NCBI GenBank assembly: GCA_030148705.1
Contig: JASBSY010000006.1
Span: 208,309 to 272,308 of the forward strand
Length of the DNA stretch: 64,000 bases
Direction: 5' to 3'
Source: Pukyongia sp.
Lineage (GTDB): Bacteria; Bacteroidota; Bacteroidia; Flavobacteriales; Flavobacteriaceae
Shown here: piece after piece, positions 9,662-17,902 of the stretch
Numbering within the stretch: the stretch's first letter is position 1
How the letters are laid out: each line of letters opens with the position of its first letter
Made by a program: the position numbers and the translations under genes
Notes under the pieces: generated by a model
Told to the model about the DNA's origin: nothing
Databases searched by the model: none
Seen by the model: only the letters and a program-made list of their open reading frames with translations

Positions 9662-11562
9662 TCAACTACTTCGAATTCCAGGTCCTTATTGTACCTGATT
9701 ATATAAAAAGCATTGTTCTGATATCCCGAGAACAGTTTTTTGCTATAGCGAAACTTATTTTCAACGTATTCGGTTTCTATAGAACTGTCGTGCGCTTCGT
9801 AGATGTCATCGGCAGTAGCTAAGCGGAGAAGCACATCGTAAGTAACATCGAATCCCCGTACTGCAAAACGATTTGGAAGTACCCCATACTTATTTTTGTA
9901 GCTTACAAGGAAGGCATTCTTATCGTCGTGGTTAAAACGTTTGTTTACCGAGGGAAAAGTGAAACCAAGATTTGCAAGTCTAACATTCGATACATCATGA
10001 TAATCGAAAGCGTCGTTCTTATCCAGGGTGAACAATCGGATTTTGAATTTTTCCGGCATTCCGTTCAGAAGGCCCACCACATTACTCACAATTACCGGGT
10101 CGTCAGATTCAAGTACAAACCAATTTTCCGAGAACTCGCTTATAATATCCGCAATATCCTTTACATGTAGAAAGCTCTTATCCCTTAAAGCAACGCTTTT
10201 TGCACCCGGTATGGCTTCCATAAGTGCCGATTTCTGAGCAGCTTTTTTGGCATCGCAAATAAGAACGATATTTTTATTGACCGAATGCTCGGCCAGGTAG
10301 TCGATCATAGCTTCCTCTAACATTTTATCGGTAGGAATGGTTTGAAATACATTGGAAGATATCTTTATATCCCGGTTGCTAAGGGGACTAAAAATAGGAA
10401 TTCCGTCCTTTTTCAACTCATTTGCTGCTCTTTCAACATTCTTCTGAAGCAGGGGTCCAATGACCGCATCGACGTTTTCAAAATTATTGCGGGCAATAAT
10501 ATCCCGCACGGTATTTTCATTACCCTGTGTGTCATAAATATTGAGTTCGATGGAAATACCTCTTTCTTTCGCAAATTCGGCTGCCATCAAGGCACCGCTG
10601 TAAAAATCGAGGGCGACTCTTAAAGCCCCGTTATTTCTAATCAAATCCTTATTGTTCTCCAAAGTATCAGCATCAGCCCTGTTTAGCTGAAATGGCAGCA
10701 TAACTGCAATTCGCTTTTTAGATCGGTTAACAATATTATTCTCGAGATTGGTGACCCTGATTTCATCTGTAAGACCAATTTCATCAACTTTGGGAAGTTT
10801 CAGGATCATACCTTCCTTAAGCCCGTCTTTAGCATAGGGATTAAGAGCGACAATTTCCTCCTGGGTTAGTCCGAATTTTACCTTTAACCTGAAAAATCCT
10901 TCTTTAGGCTGAACTTCATATAATTGAAATTTATCATTCTCAATTACTGCCGTATCTGTAACGGTATCTTCCGGCACGTTGAGGACGGAACCAATACGAA
11001 GGGTCTCATCTAATTGAGGGTTCAGGCTTTCGAGTTCGGCTACAGTGATTCCGTATTTCCTGGCAATACCGAATTTAGTTTCTTTTGGTTGCACCGTGTG
11101 TTGTCCCATTTCAGAATTGGACGGTTCGTCAATTTTACCTGAACTATTATTGGATGTAGCGGTATTAGTAGTATAAACCGGAATCTGAATTCGCTCTCCT
11201 TTCTTTAGTTGCCTGGAATACAAGTCCTTATTGTACTTCTTTATTTCTTCAACCTGAACGTTGTACAATTGCGAAATACTAAAAAGCGTTTCCTTCCGAC
11301 GCACTTTGTGACTCTTAAAAGTGACATTGTCCTGCCGGACCACGGCATCTGCAGGTAAAATAAGTACATGATTTGTCCCTATGCCGTTGCGGGCATCGGG
11401 ATTTAGCGAATATATTGTCTGTTCGGGGACGCCGTATTTCTTGGATATGCTATAGACAGTTTCACCCTTTTCCACCGTGTGGGTCCTGTACTCCTGAAGT
11501 GCTGCCGTTCCACCGCACTGGGCAAAAACGATCAAAAGAGAAAAATATATTAAATACCGCAT
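9658..11562 (-). CDS. LysM-repeat protein with C-terminal periplasmic-binding (PBP1-like) domain
   Basis: A 634-residue envelope protein. A signal sequence (about residues 1-17, ending VFAQCGG) is followed by four LysM modules recognisable by their starts: HTVEKGETVYSI, HKVRRKETLFSI, HTVQPKETKFGI and YEVQPKEGFFRL. After about residue 290 comes a domain like the ligand-binding proteins of amino-acid ABC transporters (RIAVMLPFQL, VDAVIGPLLQ, GIPIFSPLS). LysM binds peptidoglycan, so the protein probably sits on the wall with a sensor or binding domain. The cysteine after FAQ is not a standard lipobox, so lipidation is doubtful. I start at the ATG at 11562, since the frame opens slightly earlier without a better signal peptide. 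It lies 8 bases after guaA. Confidence 0.85.
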   Translation of the reverse strand: MRYLIYFSLLIVFAQCGGTAALQEYRTHTVEKGETVYSISKKYGVPEQTIYSLNPDARNGIGTNHVLILPADAVVRQDNVTFKSHKVRRKETLFSISQLYNVQVEEIKKYNKDLYSRQLKKGERIQIPVYTTNTATSNNSSGKIDEPSNSEMGQHTVQPKETKFGIARKYGITVAELESLNPQLDETLRIGSVLNVPEDTVTDTAVIENDKFQLYEVQPKEGFFRLKVKFGLTQEEIVALNPYAKDGLKEGMILKLPKVDEIGLTDEIRVTNLENNIVNRSKKRIAVMLPFQLNRADADTLENNKDLIRNNGALRVALDFYSGALMAAEFAKERGISIELNIYDTQGNENTVRDIIARNNFENVDAVIGPLLQKNVERAANELKKDGIPIFSPLSNRDIKISSNVFQTIPTDKMLEEAMIDYLAEHSVNKNIVLICDAKKAAQKSALMEAIPGAKSVALRDKSFLHVKDIADIISEFSENWFVLESDDPVIVSNVVGLLNGMPEKFKIRLFTLDKNDAFDYHDVSNVRLANLGFTFPSVNKRFNHDDKNAFLVSYKNKYGVLPNRFAVRGFDVTYDVLLRLATADDIYEAHDSSIETEYVENKFRYSKKLFSGYQNNAFYIIRYNKDLEFEVVE

Positions 11563-11570
11563 AGTAACTG

Positions 11571-13100
11571 TTATTCCCACTCGATGGTGGCAGGTGGTTT
11601 GGAACTTATATCGTACACTACTCTATTAACGCCTTTCACCCGATTTATTATATGATTGCTCACTTCCTGTAAAAACTCGTAAGGCAGATTTACCCAATCG
11701 GCCGTCATACCATCCGTACTTTCTACTGCTCTCAAAGCAACAACCTGTTCATAGGTTCGTTCATCTCCCATCACTCCCACACTTTGTATTGGCAATAAAA
11801 TGGCTCCTGCCTGCCATACTTGGTCGTAGAGCTTCCATTTTCGTAAGCCACTGATGAAGATATGGTCTACTTCCTGTAAGATACGAACTTTTTCTGCAGT
11901 TATATCACCCAAAATCCTAATCGCAAGTCCCGGCCCGGGAAACGGATGCCTGCCTAATAACTTCTCGTCTATTCCTAATTCGGCGCCCACTCTTCTTACC
12001 TCATCCTTGAATAGCATTCGCAGGGGTTCCACGACTTTCAGTTTCATAAAATCGGGTAGTCCACCCACATTGTGATGCGATTTAATGGTTACCGAAGGAC
12101 CATTTACCGACACGCTTTCTATCACGTCCGGGTAGATCGTTCCCTGGGCAAGCCAGTCTACCTCTTCAACCAAATGAGCCTCTGCGTCGAACACTTCTAT
12201 AAACGCATTTCCAATGGCCTTTCGTTTGGCTTCAGGATCACTTTCTCCTTTTAGTGCATCCAGAAATCGTGCCGAAGCATCAACACCTTTCACATTTAAG
12301 CCCATATGTTCGTATTGATCGAGCACGTCTTCAAATTCATTCTTACGCAGCAATCCGTTATTTACGAAGATGCAGTACAGATTCTTGCCTATAGCCTGGT
12401 GAAGCAGCACTGCTGCCACCGTTGAGTCCACACCGCCGCTTAGACCAAGTACCACCTTATCACTTCCCAGCTGTTCCCGGAGCACATCGATGGTTGAGTT
12501 TACGAAGGCAGCCGGAGTCCAATCCTGTTTCACTTCGGCTATGTGTACGAGGAAGTTTTCCAATAGTAACTTTCCGTCTGTGGTATGGTACACTTCCGGG
12601 TGAAACTGTATGCCATAGGTTTCTTCCCCGTCTATAACGTATGCGGCGTTTGCCACATCTTCGGTGGAAGCCAGGCGAATTCCCCGGTTTGGAAGCTTAG
12701 CGATGGTGTCGCCATGGCTCATCCATACCTGGGTATCTTCTTTTATTCCCGCAAACAGGCTATCGGAATCGATTATGGTTGAAAGTTTTGCCCTGCCGTA
12801 TTCGCGGGATTCGGAAGGAGTTACTTCTCCTCCGTTGAAATGTGCGAGATACTGCGCGCCGTAACAAACCCCCAGCAGGGGTTTGTGGCCCTTTATTTTA
12901 GAAAGGTCGGGATGCGGAGCATCCTCGGCGCGCACCGAAAACGGGCTGCCGGAAAGTATTACGGCTTTGAAGGGATCTAAATTTTCAGGAACCTGATGAT
13001 ACGGATGAATTTCGCAATAGATGTTTAATTCTCGAACGCGTCTCGCTATTAGTTGAGTGTATTGCGAACCGAAATCTAAGATTAGGACGTTGTTTTGCAT
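11571..13100 (-). CDS. guaA: GMP synthase (glutamine-hydrolysing)
   Basis: Converts XMP to GMP with ATP and glutamine. The 509-residue protein has an N-terminal class I amidotransferase domain with C79 in GVCYGAQ and H167/E169 in QFHPEV. The ATP pyrophosphatase domain has SGGVDS at 221-226, and the dimerisation domain ends with the invariant [14 protein letters not shown]. The start is taken at the ATG at 13100. A TTG two codons earlier lies inside the predicted promoter element, so it cannot be translated from that promoter. guaA heads a run of genes for a wall-binding protein, OsmC, DUF922 and DUF3820. Confidence 0.98.
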   Translation of the reverse strand: MQNNVLILDFGSQYTQLIARRVRELNIYCEIHPYHQVPENLDPFKAVILSGSPFSVRAEDAPHPDLSKIKGHKPLLGVCYGAQYLAHFNGGEVTPSESREYGRAKLSTIIDSDSLFAGIKEDTQVWMSHGDTIAKLPNRGIRLASTEDVANAAYVIDGEETYGIQFHPEVYHTTDGKLLLENFLVHIAEVKQDWTPAAFVNSTIDVLREQLGSDKVVLGLSGGVDSTVAAVLLHQAIGKNLYCIFVNNGLLRKNEFEDVLDQYEHMGLNVKGVDASARFLDALKGESDPEAKRKAIGNAFIEVFDAEAHLVEEVDWLAQGTIYPDVIESVSVNGPSVTIKSHHNVGGLPDFMKLKVVEPLRMLFKDEVRRVGAELGIDEKLLGRHPFPGPGLAIRILGDITAEKVRILQEVDHIFISGLRKWKLYDQVWQAGAILLPIQSVGVMGDERTYEQVVALRAVESTDGMTADWVNLPYEFLQEVSNHIINRVKGVNRVVYDISSKPPATIEWE

Positions 13101-13103
13101 AGG

Positions 13104-13131
13104 CAAAAGTAGCTAAAAAATCAGTTTTCAA
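13104..13131 (-). promoter_or_regulatory. guaA promoter placed against the start codon
   Basis: On the minus strand the sequence is TTG-N17-TACTTTTG, an excellent Bacteroidota promoter (-33 TTG, -7 TAnnTTTG). The -7 element ends only 3 bases before the guaA ATG, so the transcript would start at or within a few bases of the start codon. Confidence 0.65.
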
Positions 13132-13281
13132 CAGACAGCTTTCTAAAAAAATACCCACATTGTTTAAACATGAACTAGAGCAGTCATGTAAATTGAGAAT
13201 TAATTAACGTTTGCAGTTAAATGTATGCTAAATCCAAGGCCTCCCGAAAGAATACGCAGGAGATAATAGTAAATTTAATTT

Positions 13282-15105
13282 ATGATCGACAAAGAGTTTA
13301 TAGACAGTATTTGCAGGAATTTCGAGGACGATTTACCTGTGAATGAGCAATTGCCCGAAGACGGCTTTTTGCATATCGATAAACTCCTTCCTTTTATATG
13401 CGTGTATCGTTTTAAGCAAGACGATGCACTGTTTTCCGGACTGCTGAGAACGCAGGCCTCCTATTTGATCGCAAAGGACTCTTTGAATATCTCAAATTTA
13501 CTGGATTGTCTGGCTTCCACCATTTCGAAGAAACTCAATTCGTTCCTGATCATTGAAATGTGGCCGGTGCGAAAAGACCACGAGGCCGAGTTCGAAATCT
13601 TCTGCCCTAAAGATCGTGCGCCGGCAACCTTAGGTGCTCTTACCGAAGGTATTGAAGAGCTGCGTGTACTCTACCCCGAAATATCGGTGGAAGTGAATGA
13701 CACGGTTAACCGTCATCCCCCCCATCTCGAGCCTCTGTTGGAAAAGAATAAATACAAGGAATCCGGAACTCTGGTAATCGGGCTAGCGGTTCCGACAATA
13801 TATGAGCGCCCGGAAGAGAACGAGATCTTTTCCCTTTTTTATCGAAAGTTTGTTTCACAGCTTTCCGTAATCCTCAAACGAACCGTGTATGAATTCATTA
13901 GGGTACAAACGGCCAATCCATACGATCACTACCTAATGCTCGGAAAAACACACATCGACAGGATCACGTTAAAAGCCGATAAATCGCTGGCCGAGATAAG
14001 TAAAAAGATGTCGTTCCTGCTCCGTACTACCCCGGTAAACAGTACCCAGCAATTCGCCAAATTCAAAGAAAATAAGTATAGCAAAAATCCATCCTTCAGT
14101 TATCGCTTAATTGCTTTGGATCCCGAATTGGAGAAACGAGCCCTGTACGACATTCCCATCGATAAAGTAGACGACCCCGCTATTGCGTACATACTTCGTG
14201 ATAAACGCCTGGAAATAGAGAAACAACTCACCATGCTCGAAGAACGGGAAACCGAAAATTTCAGATATATAGGGGAAAGCCTTTACGGACCAATCAAAAA
14301 AAATGTTCTCGAGGCAGCTCATAATATTCTGGATCAGTTTCCAACAGGCACCGAGATCAGTCAAAGCGAACGATTTGATTGCCATCAATTTGCGAGTCGG
14401 GCCGAAGAGGAATTAGCCTATTACCAGCCAAAATTCCCAAAAATGAAACTTAAATACGAAATCCGAAACGATGTGGCGGGAATAATGGTTTCGGAAACAA
14501 ACCTCCTGATAAGCGATCAGCTCTCTATGGATGAAGGAAGGTGTGACGCGCTTATACAACACGAGATTGGAACTCATATCCTCACCTATTGCAACGGCAG
14601 CAGACAGCCAATTCAACAAATGCATGCGGGATTTGCCGGATACGACGAACTCCAGGAAGGTCTGGCTGTACTTGCGGAATACCTGGTTGGCGGACTTACG
14701 GTAAATCGGATGCGGCTACTGGCAGGACGAGTTATTGCGGCCAATTCAATGGTATCGGATGTAAGCTTCCTGGATACTTTCAATTTACTTTATAAGCATT
14801 ATAATTTTCCCGATAAAACAGCCTATTATATCAGCATGCGGGTTTACCGAGGGGGCGGACTTACCAAGGATGCCGTCTATCTTTCAGGCTTAATGAAATT
14901 GCTGGACTATTTGCAGAAAGGAGGCCAACTTTCAACCTTATATACCGGTAAATTCAATTTTAAACACATCGATCTAATTGAAGAACTTTTGCACAGGCAA
15001 ATTTTAAAACAACCGGAGTTGCCCCGGTTCCTGGATCGAGAATCCGTTCAGTCGCGACTCGAAAAATTGAAAAATGGCATCGATTTAACCGACTTACTAA
15101 ACTAG
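13282..15105 (+). CDS. DUF1704 'QEGLA' motif HExxxH metallopeptidase-like protein
   Basis: A 607-residue soluble protein of the family called 'flavohemoglobin expression-modulating QEGLA motif protein' (DUF1704). The zinc motif is HEIGTH at 427-432 (HExxxH), followed by QEGLA at 458-462, whose glutamate is placed to be the third ligand. This is the same arrangement as eukaryotic MATCAP tyrosine carboxypeptidases, which belong to the DUF1704 superfamily. The N-terminal 300 residues (starting MIDKEFIDSICRNF) have no motif I can name. No signal peptide is present, so it is cytosolic. The ATP-grasp gene follows 6 bases later and is surely co-transcribed. Bacterial substrate unknown. Confidence 0.85.
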   Translation: MIDKEFIDSICRNFEDDLPVNEQLPEDGFLHIDKLLPFICVYRFKQDDALFSGLLRTQASYLIAKDSLNISNLLDCLASTISKKLNSFLIIEMWPVRKDHEAEFEIFCPKDRAPATLGALTEGIEELRVLYPEISVEVNDTVNRHPPHLEPLLEKNKYKESGTLVIGLAVPTIYERPEENEIFSLFYRKFVSQLSVILKRTVYEFIRVQTANPYDHYLMLGKTHIDRITLKADKSLAEISKKMSFLLRTTPVNSTQQFAKFKENKYSKNPSFSYRLIALDPELEKRALYDIPIDKVDDPAIAYILRDKRLEIEKQLTMLEERETENFRYIGESLYGPIKKNVLEAAHNILDQFPTGTEISQSERFDCHQFASRAEEELAYYQPKFPKMKLKYEIRNDVAGIMVSETNLLISDQLSMDEGRCDALIQHEIGTHILTYCNGSRQPIQQMHAGFAGYDELQEGLAVLAEYLVGGLTVNRMRLLAGRVIAANSMVSDVSFLDTFNLLYKHYNFPDKTAYYISMRVYRGGGLTKDAVYLSGLMKLLDYLQKGGQLSTLYTGKFNFKHIDLIEELLHRQILKQPELPRFLDRESVQSRLEKLKNGIDLTDLLN

Positions 15106-15111
15106 CAAAAC

Positions 15112-16155
15112 ATGAAAATCGCATTTATCATTAATGACCACAAAACCGAGAAGCCAAACTTTACCACACCGGCTTTGGGATATGCCGCTTATAAACGTGA
15201 GCACGAGGTTTATTTTATTGGGGTGGGTGAACTGGCTTATGCCAGCGACGGGCATTTATCGGCACGCTGCAAGACGGTGAACGGGCAAGCCTTCAAAACA
15301 CAGGAAACATACTTCAGAGCAATCCAAAAACAGAAACTTACGCAGATTTCATCAAGTGAGTTGGATGTGTTATTTCTGAGAAATGACCCATCGGAAGAAA
15401 TAAATAAAAGAGAGTGGGCCCAGAACGCAGCATTCATCTTCGGCGAAATAGCAACCCAGGATCGGGTTATCGTACTCAACCACCCAAGCAGTCTGGCAGG
15501 AGCCGTGAATAAAATGTACTTTCAGCATTTTCCGGAAATCCTGAGACCGAAAACCATCATTTCCCGTGACCACAAGGAAATCAAGGAATTCTTTAAAGAG
15601 CAAAAACAACGGATGATATTGAAGCCACTGCAGGGCTCAGGTGGTACCAATGTCTTTATGATGGATAAAAAGAACGAACACAATCTTTCACAAACAATCG
15701 ATGCGATCTGCCGCGATGGCTTTGTGATCGCTCAGGAATATTTGAAGGAAGCCAAAAATGGCGATACTCGGTTATTCCTTATGAATGGCGAACCCCTGAA
15801 ATCTGCAGACGGCAAGTATGCTATCATGAAACGGGTAAACGCCAGCGGTGATATTCGGAGCAATATTCACGCAGGAGGACGGCCCGAAAGCGCCAAAATG
15901 ACCGATAAGATCATGGAACTGGCTGAAATTGTCCGGCCGAAACTGGTGCAGGACGGGATGTTCCTTGTGGGAATCGATATAGTGGGAGATAAGCTAATGG
16001 AAATAAACGTCTTTAGCCCCGGCGGACTGAACGTTATGGGAGAAATGTATGAAACCGATTTTGCCACCGAAGTTATTAAATCGATTGAAAAGAAAGTGCA
16101 CTACAACAAAATCTATAAGGATTACCTTTTCAATAGTAGGTTGGCGACTCTTTAA
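15112..16155 (+). CDS. GshB-like ATP-grasp ligase
   Basis: A 347-residue ATP-grasp protein resembling prokaryotic glutathione synthetase. The N-terminal Rossmann-like half has FLRNDPSEE, the counterpart of the RxDPP substrate-binding loop. Then come NHPSSLAGAVNK, LKPLQGSGGTNVF (nucleotide-binding glycine loop), QEYLKEAKNGDTRLFL, and the metal-binding end GIDIVGDKLMEINVFSPGGL. Such enzymes form an amide bond through an acyl phosphate. True glutathione synthesis is unlikely, because there is no gamma-glutamylcysteine ligase here and the neighbour bshC points to bacillithiol as the thiol. Pairing with the DUF1704 metallopeptidase suggests ligation and removal of an amino acid or peptide. Its stop overlaps the convergent bshC stop by four bases. 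Confidence 0.85.
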   Translation: MKIAFIINDHKTEKPNFTTPALGYAAYKREHEVYFIGVGELAYASDGHLSARCKTVNGQAFKTQETYFRAIQKQKLTQISSSELDVLFLRNDPSEEINKREWAQNAAFIFGEIATQDRVIVLNHPSSLAGAVNKMYFQHFPEILRPKTIISRDHKEIKEFFKEQKQRMILKPLQGSGGTNVFMMDKKNEHNLSQTIDAICRDGFVIAQEYLKEAKNGDTRLFLMNGEPLKSADGKYAIMKRVNASGDIRSNIHAGGRPESAKMTDKIMELAEIVRPKLVQDGMFLVGIDIVGDKLMEINVFSPGGLNVMGEMYETDFATEVIKSIEKKVHYNKIYKDYLFNSRLATL

Positions 16156-17747
16156 ATCGTAATTATGGTAAATTCTCTTGAAAAGGGATGCAGTTCTTCT
16201 TTTAAACGGGTAAAAAGATCGCGGCCGTAAAGCATATAGAACTCTGAAAAATTCGACATCCGTTCCTGGAGATGGCCCTCGGGGAACAATTCGTCCTGTA
16301 TGGCCGTTAGCCGGGTGAGCGATTCTTCATATCGTTTTCGCTGGGCTTTCAGCAGGCGTTTTTCCAGTTTATCCAGGCCGTTGAGTTGTTTTTTCTCCTG
16401 TGCCGCTACTGCACCCACAAAGGAAGCATCGGTGCGTGCGGCGATGTCGTAAAGGTCGCTGAACTGCTTTTTTAAATGTTCACGCTGTACGCTAAAATCG
16501 ATCGTAATATCTGAAATCCGCCTGGTGTAGGCATTCTTTAATTGGTGTTGTTTCTGAAACAATTCTTCCACGGTTACCGAAAGTTTATCCAGTTTTTCCC
16601 GTAGCTTTTCTGAAACCAGCAGGGCAGAATTTCGCAGTATAAGTATGGGAAAAGTCACGTCTACTGCCTCGAAATAATCCTTTAGCTGAAACCAGTATGC
16701 CAGTTCCCCGCCTCCACCGGTATAACACAGATTTGGCAGGATTACCTCCTGGTAAAGTGGTCTCAATAGCGCATTGGGGGAAAATCGTTCGGGATGCGTC
16801 GATACTTCTGCTTTTAGTTCCTCGAAATTGAATTTAATATCGGTCTCATTGATGTAATAAACCGAATCCTTTTCGATGATACGCTCACGCAGCCCGTCCT
16901 TGATATAGAACAGATTGATCTCCCTGGGGTGAACCTGCTCGGGGTAGTCACGGCCCTTTAATTTCTCGGTGGTCGAGGTGATCGCTTCGAACGACTGTCG
17001 GGTTTCCAAATCCTTTAAGGCATACGGAACAAATGCCTTTTTCAGTTCGGCATCGTCACCATCGATTATGACGAGCCCATATTCTCCGAACAATTCGTTG
17101 GCCAGGAAACGAGTGGCATCTGTAAGATTATGGTGTTCAAGGTAGGCCTCTTTAAAAAGTCGTTCCAATTCCTTCGAATTGCTGCCAGGGTCCAACTGAG
17201 CCTTAAAATTTTCCAGCACAGCTGATAATCCTTCGGTTGAAAGCCGGCCAACAGCTCCGCTTGCATCTCGGTTCCAACTTAGTTTTTTTCCTCTGAAGTT
17301 GAAATAGTTGATCTCCTCGAAATCGTGGTCTTCAGTAGCCATCCAGTAGACGGGGACGAAATGTTCCTCAGGGAATTCGTTCTTTAATACTTCCGAAAGA
17401 TTGATCACTGAGATAATCTTGTACAAAAAATACAACGGCCCGGTAAACAGGTTCAGCTGATGCCCCGTAGTGACAGTAAAAGAATTGGATTCCGATAATG
17501 AGTTGATATTGTTGACTGAAGCTTCTGAGAGCTTTAAGCTTGAGTTCTGCCGCTTTAAACTCTCAACCAGCCTATTCCTGAAATCGTTAGAAAAAACCGC
17601 CCGTTTCTCCTCCAACTGTTTCCCGAACTCGGACAATACCGGAGGGCGATTGTAAAAAGCTGCCAGGGAACCGGCCTCGTCGAGGTAATCGCTGATCAAC
17701 TTTGAAAAATATCCGGTTTTGGCGTAGGAAATAGTGTTGGTTGGCAT
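16152..17747 (-). CDS. bshC: Bacillithiol synthase BshC (cysteine-adding enzyme)
   Basis: Adds cysteine to glucosaminyl-malate, the last step in making bacillithiol, the low-molecular-weight thiol of Firmicutes and many Bacteroidota. About 531 residues with family landmarks: TISYAKTGYFSKLISDYL at the start, VTTGHQLNLFTGPLYFLYKI, VYWMATEDHDFEEI, CYTGGGGELAYWFQLKDYF, and a C-terminal coiled coil ending HLQERMSNFSEFYMLYG. I place the start at the ATG at 17747 rather than seven codons upstream, because the similarity begins there. The bshA and bshB genes are not in the window. A -7 element lies upstream, divergent from the carboxypeptidase gene. Confidence 0.93.
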   Translation of the reverse strand: MPTNTISYAKTGYFSKLISDYLDEAGSLAAFYNRPPVLSEFGKQLEEKRAVFSNDFRNRLVESLKRQNSSLKLSEASVNNINSLSESNSFTVTTGHQLNLFTGPLYFLYKIISVINLSEVLKNEFPEEHFVPVYWMATEDHDFEEINYFNFRGKKLSWNRDASGAVGRLSTEGLSAVLENFKAQLDPGSNSKELERLFKEAYLEHHNLTDATRFLANELFGEYGLVIIDGDDAELKKAFVPYALKDLETRQSFEAITSTTEKLKGRDYPEQVHPREINLFYIKDGLRERIIEKDSVYYINETDIKFNFEELKAEVSTHPERFSPNALLRPLYQEVILPNLCYTGGGGELAYWFQLKDYFEAVDVTFPILILRNSALLVSEKLREKLDKLSVTVEELFQKQHQLKNAYTRRISDITIDFSVQREHLKKQFSDLYDIAARTDASFVGAVAAQEKKQLNGLDKLEKRLLKAQRKRYEESLTRLTAIQDELFPEGHLQERMSNFSEFYMLYGRDLFTRLKEELHPFSREFTIITI

Positions 17748-17796
17748 AGAAAATCTGAATTCTTTCAAAAATAAACTGTTTTTCTTCCCTAAACAC

Positions 17797-17804
17797 CAAA
17801 ATTA
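17797..17804 (-). promoter_or_regulatory. Probable bshC -7 promoter element
   Basis: On the minus strand this is TAATTTTG, an exact TAnnTTTG match about 50 bases before the chosen bshC start. No clear -33 TTG is seen. Confidence 0.45.
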
Positions 17805-17855
17805 CATTAATTCACCCGAATTGACATCATTGGGAAAAAGTGGTGTTCCTAATCT

Positions 17856-17882
17856 TTGATTTCTGAAAATCTGTTACCTTTA
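17856..17882 (+). promoter_or_regulatory. Probable promoter of the M14 carboxypeptidase gene
   Basis: TTG-N16-TACCTTTA on the plus strand, one base off the Bacteroidota -7 consensus, ending 20 bases before the ATG at 17903. Confidence 0.45.
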
Positions 17883-17902
17883 GCCTTCAAAAAAATTCTC
17901 TT

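Noticed and set aside
15112..16155. Glutathione synthetase as the exact function of the ATP-grasp gene.
   Set aside because: The motifs are GshB-like but no glutamate-cysteine ligase is near, bshC marks a bacillithiol user, and the direct partner is a DUF1704 metallopeptidase. I keep only the fold-level call.
15112..17747. Shared thiol pathway for the ATP-grasp gene and bshC.
   Set aside because: The genes are convergent and merely overlap at their stops by four bases, so they are not co-transcribed. The closeness looks accidental.
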